From NCBI GenBank assembly GCA_965662365.1, contig CBFIHR010000049.1, forward strand, positions 1 to 34,426: DNA of 34,426 bases, read 5' to 3'. This DNA comes from CAWVWD01 sp965662365. GTDB lineage: Bacteria; Bacteroidota; Bacteroidia; Chitinophagales; Saprospiraceae. Positions 7,455-14,609 of the stretch are shown in pieces (within the stretch, counting starts at the first letter, position 1; every line of letters begins with the position of its first letter). The notes beneath the pieces were generated by a model, which was not told the origin of the DNA, did not search any database, and saw only the letters and a list, made by a program, of their open reading frames with translations. The position numbers and the translations under genes are program-made.

Positions 7455-9959
7455 ATGTTTAACAACTCTAAAACTACTAAAAATCACCGTCAGCCGTTCC
7501 TCGCATTCGATACTCGGCGTTTAGTCATTCCCGAACGGACGATTTTTTTCGCCTTGAAAGGCGAACAAAAAGACGGACATGATTTCATTGCAAAAGCTTA
7601 TCAGCAAGGTGTTCGGGAGTTTGTCGTGCAGCGAGGTTTCGATAGTTCGGCTTTCGCTTGTCCCGCTGCGTCCCGAAACCTCGGGGATTCCTCGGAGGGC
7701 AATGCTCGATTTGTGGAAGTGGAGGATGTGTTGCAATATTTACAAAAAGTAGCGTTAGAACATCGGCAACTATTTGATTTACAGACTATTGGAATAACGG
7801 GAAGTAACGGGAAAACAATTGTAAAAGAATGGCTCAATTTCTTATTATCCAAAAAAAATCCGACTAAAGTCGTTTGTAATCCAAAGTCTTATAACTCCCA
7901 AATTGGTGTGCCTTTGTCGATTTGGGAAATTCGAAAACAGCATGAAATTGGAATTTTTGAAGCAGGAATTTCGACCGTTGGTGAAATGGAAAAATTAGCG
8001 CTGTTGATTGATTGTGAGATTGGAATTTTTACGAATATTGGCTCGGCTCACGATGAAGGTTTTGAAAGTCGAACGCAGAAAGTAGAGGAAAAATCTAAGC
8101 TATTCCAAAATGCAAAAACGATAATTTATAATTCTGATTTTGAATTAATTGACAGGATTATGAATAAAAAATATACGAATAAAAATCTTGTCACTTGGTC
8201 ATTTCACAATGAAAATTCGGATTTAACGATTACGGATATTTCGCATCAGCGATTTACTAAAATTGAAGGTATTTTTAAAAATGAAAAGGTTTTTATCGAA
8301 ATTCCGTATTCGGATAAAGCGTCGATCGAAAATGCGGTAAATTGTTGGTTGACAATGTTGGTTTTGGGATACGAAACGAATGATTTACACGATGACTTTC
8401 GTCAATTGCCGTCTGTCGCCTTGCGTTTAGCGTTGAAACCTGCTGTGAATAATTCGACTTTGATTGACGATAGTTATAGCTTGGATTTGAACTCGTTGAA
8501 TATTGCTTTAGACTTTTTGATTCAGCAACAAACGAATGCAAAACGAACGCTGATTTTATCGGACATGCTACAAAGCGGTTTGGCGAAAGCCGACTTATAT
8601 CAAACGGTAGCGACTCGTTTGAATCTTAAAAAAATTAATCGACTTATCGGAATTGGAACGGAAATTCAGGCGATTGAGCCATTTTTAAATAAAGATATTC
8701 AAATTCAATTTTATCCATCAACAGCCGACTTTTTACGCAATTTCAAATCCACAGATTTTCAAAATGAAAGCATTTTATTAAAAGGAGCGAGAACATTTGA
8801 GTTTGAACGTATCGCCAAAGTTTTGGAGCGACAACTACATCAAGCGGTTTTGGAAGTTAACCTCAATGCGTTGGCGGATAACTTGCGAGTGTATCGCAGC
8901 TTCGTAAAACCGACAACCAAAATCATGGCAATGGTCAAGGCTTCGGCTTACGGTAGCGGCATCGGTGAAGTTGCTCGATTTTTGGAATATCAAAACGTGG
9001 ATTATTTGGCGGTGGCTTACACGGACGAAGGGGTTGTGATTCGGAATGCTGGCGTTCATTTGCCGATTTTGGTTTTGAATCCTGACATTGGCACTTTTGA
9101 GCAGTTGATTTTGAATCGTTTAGAACCAGAAATTTATAGTTTTGAATTGTTAGATGCTTTTCTTCAAAATTTAGAAAATACGCGCAAAATTTATCCAAAT
9201 TTAGATTTGAATAATTATCCGATTCATCTCAAATTTGATACAGGAATGAAACGTTTGGGGTTTGAGTTATCTGATTTGGAATTGTTGAAAAAAAGAATAA
9301 AAGGAATAAAAAATGTGCGAATAAAATCTATGTTTTCGCATCTTGCTGGAAGCGATGCAACGGAACATGATGATTTTACAAAACACCAAATTTTGACTTT
9401 GAAAACAATATGCGAAGAATTGTCTAAAATGTTGACTTATAAACCTTTACAACATATTTTAAATTCAAGCGGAATTACCCGATTTCCAGATGCTCAAATG
9501 GATATGGTTCGCTTAGGAATTGGCTTGTATGGTATTGATGCACAATCTATTATTCAGCGAAAGCTGCAAAATGTAAGTACCCTCAAAACGACTATTTCTC
9601 AAGTTAAAAACATAAAAAAAGGCGAAACAATCGGCTATAATCGAGTCGGAAAAGCAACGAAAAATATACGAACGGCAACAATCGGAATCGGCTACGCAGA
9701 TGGTTTTGGTCGAGCGTTGAGTGATGGAGTAGGAGAGGTGTTTTTGCATGGAAAAACGGCAAAAGTGATTGGGAATGTTTGTATGGATATGACGATGATT
9801 GATATTTCGGAAATTCCAGAGGCTCAAGTTGGTGATGAAGTGGAGATTTTTGGGCAACATTTGACGGTTCAGTCATTGGCCGAAAGGCTGAAAACGATTC
9901 CGTATGAGGTTTTCACGAATATCTCGGAACGGGTGAAACGGGTTTATTTTCAGGAATGA
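7455..9959 (+). CDS. murF-alr: Bifunctional UDP-MurNAc-tripeptide:D-Ala-D-Ala ligase / alanine racemase
   Basis: This 834-residue fusion is typical of Bacteroidota. The MurF half (about 1-455) adds D-Ala-D-Ala to the UDP-MurNAc tripeptide using ATP. Its P-loop ITGSNGKT is at 114-121, and PKSYNSQIGVPLSIW follows. The alanine racemase half (about 462-834) supplies the D-Ala: K495 in MAMVKASAYGSG carries PLP, and Y728 in ETIGYNR is the second catalytic base. Two things are odd. The N-terminus before the FDTRRL motif is about ten residues shorter than usual, and the frame has no earlier start (TAA at 7452). Residues about 60-84 are extra sequence encoded by a palindromic repeat (separate entry). 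The gene ends in an isolated unit with a convergent terminator downstream. Confidence 0.95.
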   Translation: MFNNSKTTKNHRQPFLAFDTRRLVIPERTIFFALKGEQKDGHDFIAKAYQQGVREFVVQRGFDSSAFACPAASRNLGDSSEGNARFVEVEDVLQYLQKVALEHRQLFDLQTIGITGSNGKTIVKEWLNFLLSKKNPTKVVCNPKSYNSQIGVPLSIWEIRKQHEIGIFEAGISTVGEMEKLALLIDCEIGIFTNIGSAHDEGFESRTQKVEEKSKLFQNAKTIIYNSDFELIDRIMNKKYTNKNLVTWSFHNENSDLTITDISHQRFTKIEGIFKNEKVFIEIPYSDKASIENAVNCWLTMLVLGYETNDLHDDFRQLPSVALRLALKPAVNNSTLIDDSYSLDLNSLNIALDFLIQQQTNAKRTLILSDMLQSGLAKADLYQTVATRLNLKKINRLIGIGTEIQAIEPFLNKDIQIQFYPSTADFLRNFKSTDFQNESILLKGARTFEFERIAKVLERQLHQAVLEVNLNALADNLRVYRSFVKPTTKIMAMVKASAYGSGIGEVARFLEYQNVDYLAVAYTDEGVVIRNAGVHLPILVLNPDIGTFEQLILNRLEPEIYSFELLDAFLQNLENTRKIYPNLDLNNYPIHLKFDTGMKRLGFELSDLELLKKRIKGIKNVRIKSMFSHLAGSDATEHDDFTKHQILTLKTICEELSKMLTYKPLQHILNSSGITRFPDAQMDMVRLGIGLYGIDAQSIIQRKLQNVSTLKTTISQVKNIKKGETIGYNRVGKATKNIRTATIGIGYADGFGRALSDGVGEVFLHGKTAKVIGNVCMDMTMIDISEIPEAQVGDEVEIFGQHLTVQSLAERLKTIPYEVFTNISERVKRVYFQE
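7632..7698 (+). repeat. Palindromic GC-rich repeat inserted in frame within murF
   Basis: CGAGGTTTCG (7632-7641) is perfectly inverted at 7674-7683 (CGAAACCTCG). A second small hairpin, CCCGA-AACC-TCGGG (7672-7685), is nested at the right side, followed by a repeated CCTCGG. The segment is clearly more GC-rich than the rest of the gene. It encodes an Ala/Ser/Gly/Cys-rich loop (DSSAFACPAASRNLGDSSEG) absent from the family consensus as I know it, between the conserved GVREFVV strand and the FVEVEDVLQ helix. A similar CCCGA-CTTC-TCGGG hairpin lies in the intergenic DNA at 26364-26377. Confidence 0.65.
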
Positions 9960-10273
9960 TTTTTAAATGGAACACGGATTTGACGGATGATACAGATTAA
10001 AAAAAATCGGCTATACGGCTAACGGTGGACGGCAGACGGTTTTTACAATAACTTGAAATCCAATCAGTTATAAATCATTGATAATCAATGATGTCCAACT
10101 CTACGTGGGTAGCCTAATTTTTAAAGCAACAGCATCAGCAGAACTAAATAAAAATAAAAAGGTCGAATACTTCTAAAGTATTCAACCTTTTATATGAAAA
10201 AATAAGTAGTCCGCTGTTCCAGTACATGGTTTTCTAAACCGAGTTCAGCCTATCGATACAGGTAGGCTCGGTT
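9960..10273. other. Intergenic region with convergent terminator and hairpin repeat
   Basis: No gene. Positions 9968-10035 carry degenerate low-complexity text (ACACGGATTTGACGGATGAT, later CGGCTATACGGCTAACGG) of the kind that recurs between genes in this phylum. A terminator hairpin lies at 10157-10191. A compound hairpin at 10237-10273 (AACCG and AGCCTA on the left, TAGGCT and CGGTT on the right) ends one base before the stop codon of the next, minus-strand gene. Confidence 0.6.
10157..10191. terminator. Bidirectional terminator between convergent genes
   Basis: AAAAGGTCGAATACTT (10157-10172) pairs with AAGTATTCAACCTTTT (10176-10191) with one mismatch and a 3-nt loop. A and T tracts on both sides allow use by murF-alr on plus and the GCS2-CBS gene on minus. 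The AAGGTCGAA arm resembles the terminator at 24800. Confidence 0.8.
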
Positions 10274-12190
10274 CTACTTTTTACGCTGCAACAACCGCTT
10301 CGACATTTTGAAAAACGTCATTTCCGTAATCATTCCGACTAATTCTCCGCTATCTCGCACGACTGGCAAACAGCCGATATTATGTTTTTTAATCACCTTC
10401 ATCGCATCCATAAATGAGGCTTTTAAGTTAATTGTAATTGGATTGGTAATCATAATATCTTTGACTAAAAGAACCGCACCTTTTTCGTCAATCGGTGGTC
10501 GAACAAAGCCTTTCAAAAGACTGGTCGCAGAAACTAAACCTGTCAACGAACCTTTATCATCTTCGACGGCAATGTAACGTAAGTCTTGCCAATTCATAAT
10601 ATCAGCGACTAATTCCACAATATCATCCTGTTCGACCGTGAAAAGATCGGTTTCCATAAACTCTTCTACTGTCACATCACCGATTTCGTAGTCTTCTAAG
10701 GTAGAGAGTTCGGGGATTTCCCATTCGTGAACAGGCAAGCCGCTGACTTGATTTTTTGTGATGGCATTGGTCAAAGCCGTAATCGCTTCATCTTTAGTCG
10801 TTTGTTTGGCGAATTTCGTGTATGTCCGCAACATCCATCTGGCGCCGTTCGTGTGTCTTTTGGCTCTCTCTTCGATTAGCCCTAAGTAATTGTCAATGTC
10901 GCTGGAGTCTATATTTTGACGTTCCAAACCCGCTTTTGCAGTTGGAATCAACTCTTTTTGAATCAAATCTACAGCGGAAATTTTCTTATCTTTTAGCCAA
11001 GTAAATTTACTATCAATACCGAATTTTGCCGCTTTGGTGAAGTTGTCCCGAGCATCTTCAAACTCCATCTGTTGGCGAATATCCTTGTATTGATGCGGAA
11101 TTTCGGCCATTAAACCTAACCAAAAAGCGGTGTTAGCCATCTCGTCCATTACCGTTGGACCCGCAGAAAATACCCGATTTTCGATGCGTAAATGTGGCTT
11201 GCCATTATCTGAAATACCGAAACAAGGTCGATTCCAACGATAAACCGTAGAGTTGTGAACATTCAAGGCACGCAACTTCGGTACTCGACCATTTTGAATT
11301 TCCTCCAGTGCATTTTCCTGAATATCTGAAGCAATCAAGACTCGGAAACGCATAATGTCTTCTTTATAGATTTCCATGATGGATTCTTTCAGCCAATCGT
11401 TGCCGAAAGTCACCCGTGGGCTACGGTCACGCAAGTGATAGTAAGAGTTTCGTGTATCGATGGATTGTTGGAAGAGTGCAATTCTTGACTCGTGCCATAG
11501 GCGTTTTTTGAATAAAATTGGAGAGTTTGCAGCGATGGCCATGACGGGAGCCGTTATCGCTTGAGCGATATTGTACATCTTCGCAAATTCCTTTGGAGGA
11601 ATTTGTAAATGTACTTGAAAACTCGTGTTACAAGCCTCTAAAAGTGGGGAATCGTGCTTGATTAGTAACTCATCAATGCCTTCAAAACGTAGGTCATAAT
11701 CGGTTCCACGCATTTCACGCAAGGCTGTCATCAGGGCTTTATAGCGTTTTTTGGGCGTTAGATTTTCAAATGCTAAATCAGATTTTCGTAAAGTTGGTAA
11801 AATTCCTGTGAGTAGAATTTCGGTATCAATTTCGTTGGCTTTTTCTTTAATAATATTTAAGTACCCTTTGAGTTCCTCCTCCATTAATCGTAAGCTATTA
11901 CCACCAAAAACACGAGGCGTAAGGTTACATTCTAAGTTAAACTGAGCCAGTTCGGTCTCGACCCAGCTGTACTCTTTCATATTATCTAATATTTCCATTG
12001 CCTTTAAGGCAGGTTTGAAGGCACTATCGACGAGGCACATCTCCTGCTCCGCACCGATTCGGACAATATCGTCCTCAAACCAGTCATTCTCCAACATATA
12101 CTCAAACGCTTGTACATCTTGCAGTAGATTTTTAACAAAATGCTGCATTTGTTTTTGGTCTTTGACCATCGAAACTCTCTGTTCTCCCAT
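10274..12190 (-). CDS. Glutamate-cysteine ligase-like (GCS2) protein with C-terminal CBS pair
   Basis: The protein has 638 residues. The first part (about 35-400) is a GCS2-type carboxylate-amine ligase: RIGAEQEMCLVD (45-56) supplies the acidic metal-binding motif, ELAQFNLECNLTPR and KHDSPLLEACNTSFQVHLQI match the core of the family, and HLRIENRVFSAGPT lies near the end of the fold. Residues about 500-638 form a CBS-domain pair (VEEFMETDLFTVEQDDIVEL and VKDIMITNPITINLKASFMD), which usually binds adenine nucleotides and regulates the attached enzyme. The family makes gamma-glutamyl bonds, classically glutamate plus cysteine, but the substrate of the CBS-fused branch is not established as far as I know. 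It has no signal peptide. The MGEQRVSMV start is well placed. Confidence 0.85.
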   Translation of the reverse strand: MGEQRVSMVKDQKQMQHFVKNLLQDVQAFEYMLENDWFEDDIVRIGAEQEMCLVDSAFKPALKAMEILDNMKEYSWVETELAQFNLECNLTPRVFGGNSLRLMEEELKGYLNIIKEKANEIDTEILLTGILPTLRKSDLAFENLTPKKRYKALMTALREMRGTDYDLRFEGIDELLIKHDSPLLEACNTSFQVHLQIPPKEFAKMYNIAQAITAPVMAIAANSPILFKKRLWHESRIALFQQSIDTRNSYYHLRDRSPRVTFGNDWLKESIMEIYKEDIMRFRVLIASDIQENALEEIQNGRVPKLRALNVHNSTVYRWNRPCFGISDNGKPHLRIENRVFSAGPTVMDEMANTAFWLGLMAEIPHQYKDIRQQMEFEDARDNFTKAAKFGIDSKFTWLKDKKISAVDLIQKELIPTAKAGLERQNIDSSDIDNYLGLIEERAKRHTNGARWMLRTYTKFAKQTTKDEAITALTNAITKNQVSGLPVHEWEIPELSTLEDYEIGDVTVEEFMETDLFTVEQDDIVELVADIMNWQDLRYIAVEDDKGSLTGLVSATSLLKGFVRPPIDEKGAVLLVKDIMITNPITINLKASFMDAMKVIKKHNIGCLPVVRDSGELVGMITEMTFFKMSKRLLQRKK

Positions 12191-12254
12191 TATTTTATTT
12201 GTTGATTATTAAATTGTTGTCGCTTCGCTTGTTTCGATATTTTGGTGGTTTATT

Positions 12255-12315
12255 GTTAAATTGTTAGGTTGTTTCAAGAACAATAAGTGAAGCGATAACA
12301 ATTCAACAATTTAAC
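12255..12315. repeat. 61-bp inverted repeat, copy 1
   Basis: GTTAAATTGTTAGGTTGTT (12255-12273) faces AACAATTCAACAATTTAAC (12297-12315), with 16 of 19 positions pairing. The loop carries AAGTGAAGCG; a related inverted piece (GTCGCTTCGCTT) lies just upstream near 12220. A second copy with similar arms is at 32567-32625. It lies between divergent genes, within the leader of the lipoprotein gene. Confidence 0.65.
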
Positions 12316-12379
12316 AGTATTTTTACCTTTTGAAACATTGATTAAAGAAACGAACTATTTTAGAAAAATCAAATTTTTT

Positions 12380-12910
12380 ATGAGTATGCGAAATAAATTA
12401 GTTGGAATTATTATCCTTGTAAGTGTTTGTCTTTTTCAATGTAATCCTGACGACACAGCTCCTGGATTTGAAATGACTTATTTCCGAGAGTTCGAGATTT
12501 TTGCTGGCTTGAATACTTTCGATACGCATGTTTTTCAGTTGCCAAACTTTGATACCGAATACGAATCCTTCCTTAATAATAATGGTGTCGTAGAAGAACA
12601 AGTGACGCAAATCGTCCCGAGAGCATTCCGAATTACGAATGTTACAGGAAATATTACTTTCGAAGATTTGCAGCGAGTGCGGTTGTTTATGTCAAATACA
12701 GATGGCACATTGGAGCGAGAAATAGCTTTTTTGGAGCCGATTCCGAGTAATATCGGCTATCAAATTGACTTAGTACCGACTCTGGCCGATTCAAAAATCA
12801 TTATGGAAACTGGTGATTTTGATTTATTATTAAAATTAAATTATCGTTCAATTCCGTCGCAGTCGATTGATGCTCGACTAAATGTCGTTTTTCAGGCGAT
12901 TACGGAGTGA
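12380..12910 (+). CDS. Predicted outer-membrane lipoprotein of unknown function
   Basis: The frame is open from a TTG at 12338, but the ATG at 12380 (MSMRNKLVGIIILVSVCLF) or at 12386 gives a clean lipoprotein signal: two basic residues, a hydrophobic core and Cys20 in LFQC. Gln before the cysteine is unusual in the general lipobox. The mature protein of about 157 residues begins NPDDTAPGFEMTYFREFEIFAGLNT and alternates short beta-like strands (FRITNVTGNITFEDLQRVRL, LLLKLNYRSIPSQSIDARLN). This suggests a small beta-sandwich, possibly a carbohydrate- or surface-binding accessory. I do not recognise the family. It stands alone, divergent from the GCS2-CBS gene. Confidence 0.6.
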   Translation: MSMRNKLVGIIILVSVCLFQCNPDDTAPGFEMTYFREFEIFAGLNTFDTHVFQLPNFDTEYESFLNNNGVVEEQVTQIVPRAFRITNVTGNITFEDLQRVRLFMSNTDGTLEREIAFLEPIPSNIGYQIDLVPTLADSKIIMETGDFDLLLKLNYRSIPSQSIDARLNVVFQAITE

Positions 12911-13044
12911 AAAAGTAAATTAAATATATATTGACCGAAAGTCCATTTTCTAATAGAGCTATGATTTTTTACTTAGAAAATTTCTGCGGAACGGTCAGGT
13001 AGAAAAGGTGGTAAGGAGACAAATTTTAATAATTTAAGCAATTT

Positions 13045-13109
13045 CTATTTTAAGTTACTTGTAGAAAAGGTTTTAAACTTTGGCGAAACCTTATTTCTAC
13101 TTAAAATAG
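13045..13109. repeat. 65-bp imperfect stem-loop upstream of tRNA-Met
   Basis: CTATTTTAAG (13045-13054) pairs perfectly with CTTAAAATAG (13100-13109). Inside, GTAGAAA-AGGTTT (from 13061) pairs with AAACCT-TATTTCTAC with a 2-nt bulge, around a loop of about 12 nt. It lacks a T tract right after the stem. It could be a structured small RNA, a degenerate palindromic repeat or a transcript end for the lipoprotein gene. The rest of 12911-13160 holds nothing else recognisable. Confidence 0.5.
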
Positions 13110-13162
13110 CAGTAAAAAATATCTTTTTTTGATAAAAAATTTTACTAAATTAAAAAAAATAG

Positions 13163-13170
13163 TATCTTTG
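13163..13170 (+). promoter_or_regulatory. Bacteroidota -7 box of the tRNA promoter
   Basis: TATCTTTG matches the phylum consensus TAnnTTTG 29 bp before the tRNA, which fits a short leader. No good -33 TTG is found at the usual 19-21 bp spacing; the upstream DNA is almost all A and T. Confidence 0.65.
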
Positions 13171-13198
13171 CACCGCTTTAATGAAAAAGTAGCATAAT

Positions 13199-13275
13199 GG
13201 CGAGGTAGCTCAGCTGGTTAGAGCGCAGGATTCATAATCCTGAGGTCGAGAGTTCAAGTCTCTCTCTCGCTACCA
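13199..13275 (+). tRNA. tRNA-Met (anticodon CAT), CCA encoded
   Basis: The cloverleaf can be read directly: acceptor GGCGAGG pairing with the TCTCGCT stretch, T8-A9, D-stem GCTC/GAGC, anticodon stem CAGGA/TCCTG around TTCATAA, T-stem GAGAG/CTCTC around TTCAAGT, discriminator A and an encoded CCA. The anticodon stem lacks the GGG/CCC pairs of an initiator, so this is elongator tRNA-Met. A tRNA-Ile with a lysidine-modified CAT is the main alternative. Confidence 0.9.
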
Positions 13276-13283
13276 AAAAAATC

Positions 13284-13317
13284 AAAGTCTTTGGAGATAA
13301 TCTTCAAAGACTTTTTT
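13284..13317 (+). terminator. Terminator of the tRNA transcript
   Basis: AAAGTCTTTGGAGA (13284-13297) pairs with TCTTCAAAGACTTT, with a 3-nt loop, one mismatch and six T. It starts nine bases after the encoded CCA. Confidence 0.85.
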
Positions 13318-13430
13318 AGTTTAAAGCCTCCTGCACTCGATCAAGTTTTTGTAAATTTGCCTATTGAAATTTTCGAATTACTTTCTATTGAAATTTATTT
13401 TATAAATTGATAAATCAAAATAAACGATAA

Positions 13431-14309
13431 ATGCAATTAATTGATGGTAAGGTACTTGCTAAAACGATAAAAGCAGAGTTGGCCGCAGAAGTAGAAAACT
13501 TAACAGCGAACGGTGGAAAAATTCCGCACTTAGCAGCTGTTTTAGTCGGTGATAATCCTGCAAGCCAAGTTTATGTAAAGAATAAAGTGCGTTCTTGCGA
13601 GAAAATAGGTTTCAAATCTACCCTAATTCGTAAAGACGCTGAAACGACAGAAGCAGAATTATTAGAGATTATTGATCAGTTGAATAATGACGCTGATATT
13701 GATGGTTTTATTGTTCAATTGCCGTTACCGGAGCATATCGATGAAACGAAAGTGACTTTGGCAATCGATCCTAAAAAAGACGTGGACGGTTTTCATCCAA
13801 TGAATTTTGGTAGAATGTCACAGGGTTTGCCATGCTACATTCCAGCTACTCCTTACGGAATTTTAGTAATGTTAGAACGTTACGGTATCGAAACTTCAGG
13901 TAAGAATTGTGTCGTTGTAGGTCGTAGTAATATTGTCGGGACACCGATGAGTATCCTGATGTCAAGAAAGTCAAAAGTCGGAAACTGCACTGTGACGTTG
14001 ACACATAGCCGAACAAAAGACCTAAAAGCGGAAACTTTACGTGCGGATATTATTATTGCAGCGATTGGCATTCCGAATTTTATTACAGCGGATATGGTCA
14101 AAGAAGGAGCGGTTATTATTGATGTCGGAATCAACCGTGTCGATGATGCAAGTCGAAAACGAGGTTATCGCTTGGTCGGTGATGTTGATTTTGATGGCGT
14201 TGCACCTAAGTCAAGTTTCATTACGCCAGTTCCCGGAGGCGTTGGACAAATGACCGTAACAGCTTTATTGATGAATACGATGAAATCTGCAAAAGGCGAA
14301 ATTTATTAA
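13431..14309 (+). CDS. folD: Methylene-THF dehydrogenase / methenyl-THF cyclohydrolase
   Basis: This 292-residue cytoplasmic enzyme interconverts 5,10-methylene-, methenyl- and 10-formyl-tetrahydrofolate, supplying one-carbon units for purines and formyl-Met. The catalytic YVxxK motif is YVKNK (Y48, K52). PLPEHI and DVDGFHPMNFGR are family signatures. VVVGRSNIVGTPMSILM is the NADP-binding loop, and TPVPGGVGQMTVTALLMNT is the C-terminal signature. Length and order are normal. It starts at the only well-placed ATG, about 110 bp after the tRNA terminator, so it has its own promoter. Confidence 0.97.
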   Translation: MQLIDGKVLAKTIKAELAAEVENLTANGGKIPHLAAVLVGDNPASQVYVKNKVRSCEKIGFKSTLIRKDAETTEAELLEIIDQLNNDADIDGFIVQLPLPEHIDETKVTLAIDPKKDVDGFHPMNFGRMSQGLPCYIPATPYGILVMLERYGIETSGKNCVVVGRSNIVGTPMSILMSRKSKVGNCTVTLTHSRTKDLKAETLRADIIIAAIGIPNFITADMVKEGAVIIDVGINRVDDASRKRGYRLVGDVDFDGVAPKSSFITPVPGGVGQMTVTALLMNTMKSAKGEIY

Positions 14310-14318
14310 TACGATGCG

Positions 14319-14356
14319 AAACCTATAAGATATCCAAAATCTTATAGGTTTCTTTC
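14319..14356 (+). terminator. Terminator of folD
   Basis: AAACCTATAAGAT (14319-14331) and ATCTTATAGGTTT (14339-14351) pair perfectly around a 7-nt loop, followed by a T-rich tract. Confidence 0.85.
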
Positions 14357-14544
14357 TTTTGCATCTAAGGATGATTTTATGTTGATTTTGAGTCAAGGTC
14401 TTAATCATGGCCAGCTGTGTTAAGAGAAAATCGTATCAACATTTTTATAAAAGTATATCGAAAAGCGGTCGAAATCAGATTTTATTGAACTTGAAGTGTG
14501 CGGCTATGAGCGTATTTCAATTTGTTTTCAAATCTTAAAATAAA

Positions 14545-14575
14545 AAGGTCACTCCAAATAATTGAAGCGACCTTA
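14545..14575 (-). terminator. Probable terminator of the acyl-CoA synthetase gene
   Basis: AAGGTCACTCCAA and ATTGAAGCGACCTT form an imperfect stem with AAGGTC/GACCTT at its base. The A run on the plus strand at about 14542-14546 gives the T tract on the minus strand. The DNA between it and the folD terminator (14357-14540) holds no feature I can support. Confidence 0.6.
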
Positions 14576-14609
14576 TTGATAATCAATTTTTATCTCTTTT
14601 ACCTCGTTT

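Noticed and set aside
9513..9876. Minus-strand frames opposite the racemase domain
   Set aside because: Composition and position are those of antisense shadows of murF-alr.
12338..12379. TTG start of the lipoprotein gene
   Set aside because: The ATG at 12380 gives a standard signal peptide; the longer form places polar residues before it.
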